A stretch of DNA of 16,564 nt, taken from JACRAR01 sp041665185. Its GTDB lineage: Bacteria; Pseudomonadota; Gammaproteobacteria; Burkholderiales; Rhodocyclaceae. Both the position numbers and the translations under genes were made by a program. Below the pieces are notes generated by a model that was not told where the DNA came from, did not search any database, and was given only the letters and a program-made list of their open reading frames with translations. Every line of letters starts with the position of its first letter. Position 1 is the first letter of the stretch. The DNA lies in contig JBAYJH010000079.1 in the NCBI GenBank assembly GCA_041665185.1, positions 1-16,564 of the forward strand, given 5' to 3'. This document shows, one piece after another, positions 7,608 to 13,089 of the stretch.

Positions 7608-9395
7608 ATGGACGTGCCTGTCAATCAGAGCGTTGTTGCTCGGAGTATCGCTCTGGCGCTGATGGAGGGCTTCAACAAGCACTATCGCTTGTTTCGCGAA
7701 TGCTCCGCGCTGGCCAAGGTTCGTTTCGACGATGGTGACTGGCAAGCCGTTCAACTCGCAGTGCGTGACCGCATCCAATTCTATGATGACCGGGTCGAGG
7801 AAACCATCGAACGTTTGCATACCGAGTTCAACGCCGAGGCGCTTCACATGACCGACTGGCAGCAGGCGAAACTGCTTTACATCGACCTACTGCTCGATCA
7901 CAAGCAGCCTGAACTGGCGGAAACCTTTTTCAATTCGGTATTCTGCAAGATTCTGCATAGGACTTATTTTCACAATGACTTCATTTTTGTGAGACCGGCG
8001 ATTTCGACCGAGTTTATCGACTCCGATCCGCCTGCCTATCGCAGCTATTACCCGATCGAGGTTGGTTTTCGTGGAGCGATACGCCAGATTCTGTCGGACT
8101 TCGGGTGGCGGAGGGCATTTGAGGATCTTGATCGAGACATTGGTGCCATCCGCCAAGCGGTTGAGATGCACCTTGGGGAGTGGCCGGACCCCGACTACAA
8201 CTTTCAGATTCAGGTTCTTTACTCGGCGTTCTACCGCAACAAGGCGGCCTACGTCATCGGCAAAGCCATCAACGGCGGCATGGAATACCCGTTTGTCATC
8301 CCGGTATTGCATGCTGAATCCGGCAAACTGTACGTCGATACCATCCTGCTCGACGTATGGCGCATCAGTATGCTTCTCTCCCTATCACGCGCCTATTTCA
8401 TGGCCGACATGGAAGTGCCCTCCGCCTATGTTCAATTCCTGCGCAGCATCATCCCCGGCAAGCCGCAATCGGAGTTGTACACCATGTTGGGTTTGGGCAA
8501 GCAGGGAAAGACCATGTTTTTTCGTGACCTGATTCATCACCTGCATCATTCGCAGGATCGGTTCGTTGTTGCGCCTGGGATACGCGGCCTGGTGATGCTG
8601 GTATTTACTTTGCCGTCCTATCCTTACGTGTTCAAGCTCATCAGGGATGTATTCGGCGTTTCCAAGGACGTTGACCACGAAACTGTCAGGCGCAAGTATC
8701 AGTTGGTCAAACAGGTGGATCGTGTCGGCCGCATGGCCGATACATTGGAGTTCTCCAATGTCGCGCTGCCCAAGTGGCGATTTTCGCCAGACCTGCTCGA
8801 CGAGCTATACCAAGCGGCACCTTCGTTGATTGAAGAGGACGGCAACGACCTAATCATCAAGCACCTGTATATCGAGCGACGCATGGAGCCGCTCAACCTG
8901 TATCTCGAGAAGGCAGAACGGGAGGGTCGCCAGGATCGCATCGAGCAGGTCGTTCGCGAGTATGGCAACGCCATCCGGGAGCTGGCGATTGCCAATATTT
9001 TTCCGGGCGACATGTTATGGAAAAATTTCGGCGTCACCCGTTACGGCCGTGTCGTATTCTACGATTACGACGAAATCGAATACATGACCGACTGCAATTT
9101 CCGCAAGATTCCGCCGGCGCCTTACCCGGAAATGGAAATGTCTGGAGAAGTCTGGTATTCGGTGGCGCGAACGGACGTATTCCCTGAGGAATTGGCATCC
9201 TTCCTTCTGACTTCGCCGTCGGTTCGAGCCGCATTCATGAAATATCATGCGGACCTGCTCGATAAAGGTTTTTGGCAGGCGGCTCAGGACGAAATACGCG
9301 ATGGTTTCGTCAAGGACTTTTTCCCCTATGACGAGTCGCTAAGATTTTTCTTGGCTGGCACGGCGGACTCCAGTCGCCTGGAAACGGCTGGATGA
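7608..9395 (+). CDS. aceK: Isocitrate dehydrogenase kinase/phosphatase
   Basis: This bifunctional enzyme phosphorylates Icd to inactivate it, or dephosphorylates it, and so sets the flux between the TCA cycle and the glyoxylate shunt. The protein is 595 aa (E. coli 578). The ATP-binding loop 'APGIRGLVM' is at 322-330 and the ATP lysine is Lys343 in 'YPYVFKLIRD'. The catalytic Asp468 lies in 'NIFPGDMLWKNFG', and Asp486 and Asp488 in 'FYDYDE' match E. coli Asp457, Asp475 and Asp477. The N-terminal regulatory domain covers roughly residues 1-310. AGGGG lies just upstream of the ATG. The gene stands beside its target gene icd rather than in an aceBAK operon, and the pseudouridine synthase gene follows after 7 bases. 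No frameshift or missing key residue is seen. Confidence 0.98.
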   Translation: MDVPVNQSVVARSIALALMEGFNKHYRLFRECSALAKVRFDDGDWQAVQLAVRDRIQFYDDRVEETIERLHTEFNAEALHMTDWQQAKLLYIDLLLDHKQPELAETFFNSVFCKILHRTYFHNDFIFVRPAISTEFIDSDPPAYRSYYPIEVGFRGAIRQILSDFGWRRAFEDLDRDIGAIRQAVEMHLGEWPDPDYNFQIQVLYSAFYRNKAAYVIGKAINGGMEYPFVIPVLHAESGKLYVDTILLDVWRISMLLSLSRAYFMADMEVPSAYVQFLRSIIPGKPQSELYTMLGLGKQGKTMFFRDLIHHLHHSQDRFVVAPGIRGLVMLVFTLPSYPYVFKLIRDVFGVSKDVDHETVRRKYQLVKQVDRVGRMADTLEFSNVALPKWRFSPDLLDELYQAAPSLIEEDGNDLIIKHLYIERRMEPLNLYLEKAEREGRQDRIEQVVREYGNAIRELAIANIFPGDMLWKNFGVTRYGRVVFYDYDEIEYMTDCNFRKIPPAPYPEMEMSGEVWYSVARTDVFPEELASFLLTSPSVRAAFMKYHADLLDKGFWQAAQDEIRDGFVKDFFPYDESLRFFLAGTADSSRLETAG

Positions 9396-9402
9396 GTTCT
9401 TC

Positions 9403-9942
9403 TTGAGCCGAATCGTCTTATTCAACAAACCCTACGGGGTGCTGAGTCAATTCACGTCGTCTGACGATCGTCCGACGCTAAAGGACTTTCTTCCTCAAGC
9501 GGAAATTTACCCTGCCGGCCGACTGGACAGCGACAGCGAAGGGCTGCTGGTATTGACCGACGATGGTCGCCTGCAACAGCGCATTGCCGACCCCCGCTAC
9601 AAACAGCCCAAGATCTACTTGGCTCAGGTGGAAGGAGTTCCCGATCCGGTCGCACTCGAATCGATGGCTTCCGGGCTGGATTTAGGCGATTTCAAGTCAC
9701 TGCCCTGCCGCGCCCGGCTGATTGACGAACCTGAAGGCCTCTGGCCACGCAATCCGCCGATCCGGGTGCGCAAGGCCATTCCAACGGCGTGGCTCGAAAT
9801 TGAGTTGCGCGAAGGCAAGAACCGTCAGGTGAGGCGTATGACCGCCAAGGTGGGTTTTCCCACTTTGCGTTTAATTCGCTGGGCGATAGGTTCCTGGAGT
9901 TTGGCAGGATTGGCACCGGGCTCCTGGATTGAAGTTGCCTAG
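9403..9942 (+). CDS. rluE: 23S rRNA pseudouridine synthase, RluE type (RsuA family)
   Basis: This RsuA-family enzyme converts a specific uridine in rRNA to pseudouridine; the E. coli RluE target is U2457 of 23S rRNA. The protein is 179 aa with no N-terminal S4 domain, which fits RluE rather than RsuA or RluB. Catalytic Asp42 lies in 'GRLDSDSEGLLVLTDDG' (39-55), the first motif is 'LFNKPYGVLSQF' and the C-terminal motif is 'EGKNRQVRRMTAKVG'. I place the start at TTG 9403-9405, giving MSRIVLFNKP. The nearby ATG overlapping the aceK stop is in another frame and ends after four codons, and GGATGAG sits upstream as a weak ribosome site. The gene follows aceK by 7 bases and is probably cotranscribed. 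The exact uridine target is inferred from the family. Confidence 0.92.
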   Translation: MSRIVLFNKPYGVLSQFTSSDDRPTLKDFLPQAEIYPAGRLDSDSEGLLVLTDDGRLQQRIADPRYKQPKIYLAQVEGVPDPVALESMASGLDLGDFKSLPCRARLIDEPEGLWPRNPPIRVRKAIPTAWLEIELREGKNRQVRRMTAKVGFPTLRLIRWAIGSWSLAGLAPGSWIEVA

Positions 9943-9955
9943 AAATTGGGGTCCA

Positions 9956-10019
9956 CTGTCAACCGCTACGGGGATCGCGCGTTATAGGCCTTGACACCAG
10001 TTTTTACCCATAGTGTCAA
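9956..10019. promoter_or_regulatory. Three TGTCAA/TTGACA half-sites upstream of the first lysine-rich protein gene
   Basis: CTGTCAA (9956-9962), TTGACAC (9991-9997) and GTGTCAA (10013-10019) lie in the short gap before the gene. The last two form a perfect 7-bp inverted repeat with centres 22 bases apart, two helical turns, on the same DNA face. TTGACA could also be a -35 element, but I do not see a good -10 at 16-18 bases from it. A regulator site is possible; chance is not excluded. Confidence 0.3.
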
Positions 10020-10049
10020 TGGCATACACTAATCTTGAAAGGATCTAAA

Positions 10050-10280
10050 ATGAGCAAGCTTCTGACTGCACTGATCGTTACCGCTTTTGCTGCTTCCGCT
10101 TTTGCCGCCGATGCCCCCAAGGCTGCGCCGGCTGCTGCCCCTGCTGCTGCCGCTGCCCCGGCCAAGGCTGAAGCCAAGCCTGCCGCCGCCGAAGCCCCCA
10201 AGGCTGACGTCGCTGCCCCGAAGGCCAAGAAAGCCAAGAAAGCCAAGAAGGCCAAGAAGGCTGCCGCCGAAGCCAAGTAA
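10050..10280 (+). CDS. Small exported Ala/Lys/Pro-rich protein, function unknown (first of a tandem pair)
   Basis: This 76-aa protein has a clear signal peptide: MSK, then a hydrophobic core LLTALIVTAFAASAF, with likely cleavage after Ala19 (AFA/ADAPK). The mature part is low complexity: an Ala/Pro-rich stretch with scattered Lys and Glu, then four AKK triplets (residues 59-70) and AAAEAK. It has no Cys, no aromatic residue and no recognisable domain, and is strongly basic at the C-terminus. An upstream TTG is in frame, but AAGGA lies just before the ATG at 10050, so I use that ATG. The gene has its own terminator and a paralogue 143 bases downstream sharing the signal peptide and the ADAPK junction. 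The composition recalls histone H1 tails, but the signal peptide argues for the periplasm or cell surface. Function is not known to me. Confidence 0.85.
   Translation: MSKLLTALIVTAFAASAFAADAPKAAPAAAPAAAAAPAKAEAKPAAAEAPKADVAAPKAKKAKKAKKAKKAAAEAK
10224..10259 (+). repeat. Four tandem 9-bp units inside the first lysine-rich gene
   Basis: The units GCCAAGAAA, GCCAAGAAA, GCCAAGAAG and GCCAAGAAG encode four Ala-Lys-Lys triplets. The unit is a multiple of three, so copy-number change would alter the length of the basic tail without shifting frame. Confidence 0.9.
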
Positions 10281-10290
10281 TTGGTGACTG

Positions 10291-10316
10291 AAGGGCGAGG
10301 TGATCTGCCCTTTTTT
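10291..10316 (+). terminator. Terminator after the first lysine-rich gene
   Basis: AAGGGC and GCCCTT pair across a 10-base loop, and the T run reaches 10316. The stem is short, but the T run and its place 10 bases after the stop codon support an intrinsic terminator. Confidence 0.7.
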
Positions 10317-10357
10317 CATTTGGTTTTGGTCAGTTCGTCCATTAGTAATACTTGCGT

Positions 10358-10363
10358 TATAAT
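10358..10363 (+). promoter_or_regulatory. Consensus -10 hexamer upstream of the second lysine-rich gene
   Basis: A perfect TATAAT stands about 60 bases before the ATG of the second gene, after the terminator of the first. The best -35 at an 18-base spacing is a poor TTCGTC. With the terminators on both sides it suggests that each small gene is its own transcription unit. Confidence 0.45.
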
Positions 10364-10423
10364 ATTTGCGGCCTTTTAAAATTGGTCTCATTTAAATCAT
10401 TTACTTAAGAGAGGAAATACACC

Positions 10424-10654
10424 ATGAGCAAACTGTTATCCGTCCTGATCGCTGCGATGTTCGCCACCGTTTCTGTCTCCAGCTTCGCCGCCGATGCGCC
10501 GAAGAAGGAAGAGAAGAAGGCTGAGAAGAAAGAAGAGAAGAAAGCCGAAGCCAAGAAGGACGAAAAGGCTGCCGCCCCCGCCGCCAAGGCCGATGCCAAG
10601 AAAGACGAAAAGAAAGACGCCAAGAAAGACGAAAAGAAAGCTGAAAAGAAGTAA
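10424..10654 (+). CDS. Small exported Lys/Glu-rich protein, function unknown (second of a tandem pair)
   Basis: This 76-aa protein has a signal peptide (MSK, hydrophobic core LLSVLIAAMFATVSVSSF) and likely cleavage after Ala22 (SFA/ADAPK). The mature chain is almost entirely Lys, Glu, Ala and Asp, built from KKEEKKAEKKEEKKAEAKKD-like repeats, and should be either disordered or a single charged helix. GAGGA lies 8 bases before the ATG. The start MSKLL, the Leu-Ile-hydrophobic core and the FAADAPK junction are shared with the gene upstream, whereas the mature parts differ in charge pattern (Ala/Pro/Lys there, Lys/Glu here). This looks like a duplication followed by repeat-driven divergence. Automatic pipelines may label such chains TolA-like from composition; I see no membrane anchor or TolA C-terminal domain. 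Confidence 0.87.
   Translation: MSKLLSVLIAAMFATVSVSSFAADAPKKEEKKAEKKEEKKAEAKKDEKAAAPAAKADAKKDEKKDAKKDEKKAEKK
10595..10639 (+). repeat. Direct repeat of 21 bp (24-bp period) inside the second lysine-rich gene
   Basis: The 21 bases at 10595-10615 recur exactly at 10619-10639, separated by GAC. Each copy encodes AKKDEKK. The period is a multiple of three, so slippage would keep the frame. Confidence 0.9.
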
Positions 10655-10675
10655 TCGTTGTTGGGTAGAACCGAG

Positions 10676-10701
10676 AAGGCAGGGTCACCCCTGCCTTTTT
10701 C
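10676..10701 (+). terminator. Terminator after the second lysine-rich gene
   Basis: A 9-bp perfect stem (AAGGCAGGG with CCCTGCCTT, 4-base loop) runs directly into T residues. It is a strong intrinsic terminator 22 bases after the stop codon. It also shows that the DUF192 gene cannot reasonably start as early as 10658. Confidence 0.9.
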
Positions 10702-10729
10702 TTTGGCGCGGGTCATCGGCTTGAATACC

Positions 10730-11173
10730 ATGCAAAGGCAAGTACTAGGACGGTTGGTTGTCGCCACCCTGTTGCTGGCGACATCCAGGGCCTGGCCCCA
10801 AGGATCCCTTGAACTCAGCGCAGGCATACACCGTATCCGTGCCGAAGTGGTCAATACCCTCGAATCGCGCGCCGAAGGTCTGATGTACCGCAAGAGCCTC
10901 CCGGCCAATTACGGCATGTTGTTCGTTTTTGATCAGACGGCGCAACACTGCATGTGGATGCGCAACACCTTGATTCCGCTTTCGGTGGCGTTCATCGACG
11001 GAAACGGGCGCATCATCAACATAGAAGAAATGTTACCGCGAACCGAAAACAATCACTGTGCCGCGAAACCGGCGAAATTCGCCCTGGAGATGAGCGCCGG
11101 CTGGTTCAATAGCAGAGGGCTCGCCGGCGGGACTCAATTGAACGGTATCGACAAGGCGCCGGCGGCACGATAA
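10730..11173 (+). CDS. Exported DUF192 family protein
   Basis: The protein is 147 aa from the ATG at 10730. An in-frame ATG at 10658 is rejected because the intervening bases contain the terminator of the gene before, and because the later ATG gives a proper signal peptide (MQRQVLGRLVVATLLLATSR, cleavage near residues 20-25). The mature part is a full DUF192 domain: 'ESRAEGLMYRKSLPANYGMLFVFD' at 45-68, 'CMWMRNTLIPLSVAFID' at 74-90, 'GRIINIEEM' at 93-101 and the closing 'ALEMSAGWFNSRGLAGG'. The family forms a small beta-barrel of unknown biochemical role. DUF192 genes often stand near icd and the RluE-type gene in Betaproteobacteria, as here. No good Shine-Dalgarno sequence is seen. Confidence 0.9.
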   Translation: MQRQVLGRLVVATLLLATSRAWPQGSLELSAGIHRIRAEVVNTLESRAEGLMYRKSLPANYGMLFVFDQTAQHCMWMRNTLIPLSVAFIDGNGRIINIEEMLPRTENNHCAAKPAKFALEMSAGWFNSRGLAGGTQLNGIDKAPAAR

Positions 11174-11340
11174 TACTGTCGCTAGGATGCGCTCGTGACA
11201 CCATCGCCGAAAAACGCTTTGGCCGCCGTTCTCCCCGCCATTGATGACCTGCAATCTCGTGTTCTCGGCTGCGCCATGGGGGTGATGCGCGCAAGGGGGC
11301 GGGTCCGGTCCGCTGGCGCAAATGCTGGTAGAGTTTCTTT

Positions 11341-13089
11341 ATGACGACCCACCATCCTCCTCGAAGAACGACCAGCACCCAATCCGTATCGGTTCAACCC
11401 GATATCGCTCCCCGAACCCTACAACGGATCGCCCGCCCCAAGGGCCGCCGCCCAGATGCCACCGCGCGCGCGCAACTGGCCTCGATCCTCGGCCCTGGCG
11501 ATCCACGCCGCGACAGGTTGATCGAATATCTGCATGCCATCCAGGACGCCCGCGCCTGCCTGCCCCTCACCCTGTTGGCGGCCCTCGCCGAAGTACTGAA
11601 GATTTCGCAGGTCGAAGTCTATGAGGTGGCGACCTTCTACCACCATTTCGATGTCGTCAAGGAAGAGCAGACCACGCCGTCGCCGCGTACGGTACGCGTC
11701 TGTACCACTGGAGCCTGCGCCCTGGCCGGAGGCGCAGCCATGGCGGACAAACTGGGTGCCCTGCTGGGGGCCGAGGCGCGTGTTCTGCCGGCGCCCTGCA
11801 TCGGCCGCTGCGAACAGGCGCCGGCGGCCCTGGTTGGCGCCGAGGCGCTCGGCCGGGTCTCGCCGCAACGCATCCGCGATGCGCTCGACGGCACCCTCTG
11901 CCTGCCGGAACATCCGGCTGCGCCGGCCATGCTGGACGCCTATCGCGCCCAAGGCGGCTATACTGAACTTGGCGAGTGCTTGGCTGGCAAGCGCACCCCC
12001 GACGACATTATCTCCCTGCTGGAACAAGCCGGCCTGCGCGGACTCGGCGGCGCAGGCTTCCCGACCGGGCGCAAGTGGCGCATCGTGCGCGGCCAGCCGG
12101 CGCCGCGCCTGATGGCGGTGAATATCGACGAGGGCGAGCCGGGCACCTTCAAGGATCGCTGGTATCTTGAGCGCGACCCGCACCGCTTCCTCGAAGGCAT
12201 GCTGATCGCCGGCTGGGCCGTCGGCATCACCGCAATCTACATCTACCTGCGCGATGAATATGCCGAGTGCCGGCGCATCCTCGGCGCCGCGCTGGCTGAG
12301 TTGCCACAACTTGGCCATGCCTTGCCGCCCATCGAAGTGCGGCGTGGCGCAGGCGCCTATATTTGCGGCGAGGAATCGGCGATGCTCGAGTCCATCGAGG
12401 GCAAACGCGGCATGCCGCGGCTGCGTCCGCCGTATGTGGCGGAAGTCGGCCTGCACGGCCGGCCGACGCTGGTGCAGAATTTCGAGACGTTGTACGGGGT
12501 GCCGGTGTTGCTGCGCGACGGCCCCGAATCCTTTGCCAGGCAAGGACGGCATGGCCGCCAGGGATTGCGCTCTTTCTCGGTCTCGGGTCGTGTCCGCGTA
12601 GCCGGTGTCAAGCTGGCACCGGCCGGCATCACCCTGCGCGAACTGGTGGACGAATACTGCGGCGGCATGGCCGAAGGACACACGCTGTACGCCTATCTGC
12701 CCGGCGGCGCTTCGGGTGGCATCCTGCCGGCGAGCCTGGCCGACCTGCCGCTCGATTTCGACACCTTGCAGTCCTATGGTTGTTTTATCGGTTCGGCGGC
12801 GGTGATCGTCCTGTCGCAAGCGGACACCGCGCGCGACGTGGCGTTGGGCATGATGCGCTTCTTCGCCGAGGAATCCTGCGGCCAATGCACGCCGTGCCGC
12901 GTCGGCACCGCCCAGGCCGCACGTCTGATGGCGGCGCCGCGCTGGGATGCGGCGCTGCTGCAAGACCTGGCCCGCGCCATGGCGGATGCCTCGATCTGCG
13001 GACTCGGCCAGGCGGCGCCGAATGTCCTGAATTGCGTGCTCAAGTATTTTCCCCACGAAGTCGATGGATCGTCGAAAGAGCACGCATGA
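11341..13089 (+). CDS. NAD-dependent formate dehydrogenase, diaphorase subunit (NuoE-NuoF fusion, FdsG-FdsB/Fdh1B type)
   Basis: This electron-output subunit takes electrons from the catalytic subunit through Fe-S clusters to FMN and then reduces NAD. It has 582 aa. A basic, Pro-rich lead of about 25 residues is followed by a NuoE/FdsG-like helical part and thioredoxin-like [2Fe-2S] domain (about 26-190) with Cys121, Cys126, Cys153 and Cys157 all present. The NuoF domain (about 200-575) has the FMN/NAD motifs GLGGAGFPTGRKWR (234-247), NIDEGEPGTFKDR (261-273) and GAGAYICGEESAM (336-348), and the [4Fe-4S] cysteines 513, 516, 519 and 553. In many Proteobacteria FdsG and FdsB are separate; this fusion matches the two-subunit Methylorubrum FDH1 type as I remember it. 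The stop overlaps the next start as ATGA. The start codon is uncertain because the ribosome site (GGTAGAG) is weak. Confidence 0.93.
   Translation: MTTHHPPRRTTSTQSVSVQPDIAPRTLQRIARPKGRRPDATARAQLASILGPGDPRRDRLIEYLHAIQDARACLPLTLLAALAEVLKISQVEVYEVATFYHHFDVVKEEQTTPSPRTVRVCTTGACALAGGAAMADKLGALLGAEARVLPAPCIGRCEQAPAALVGAEALGRVSPQRIRDALDGTLCLPEHPAAPAMLDAYRAQGGYTELGECLAGKRTPDDIISLLEQAGLRGLGGAGFPTGRKWRIVRGQPAPRLMAVNIDEGEPGTFKDRWYLERDPHRFLEGMLIAGWAVGITAIYIYLRDEYAECRRILGAALAELPQLGHALPPIEVRRGAGAYICGEESAMLESIEGKRGMPRLRPPYVAEVGLHGRPTLVQNFETLYGVPVLLRDGPESFARQGRHGRQGLRSFSVSGRVRVAGVKLAPAGITLRELVDEYCGGMAEGHTLYAYLPGGASGGILPASLADLPLDFDTLQSYGCFIGSAAVIVLSQADTARDVALGMMRFFAEESCGQCTPCRVGTAQAARLMAAPRWDAALLQDLARAMADASICGLGQAAPNVLNCVLKYFPHEVDGSSKEHA

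Noticed and set aside
10016..10391. Minus-strand Ala/Gly/Leu-rich frames opposite the first lysine-rich gene
   Set aside because: They are the reverse complement of Ala/Lys codon repeats; the plus frame has the ribosome site, signal peptide and terminator.
10224..10639. Short repeats considered as a CRISPR array
   Set aside because: The units are 9 and 21 bases within coding frames, with no variable spacers.
12363..13085. Upstream extension of the catalytic subunit frame (240 codons)
   Set aside because: It overlaps the NuoF domain in another frame, and the family's N-terminus begins exactly at the ATG in the ATGA overlap.
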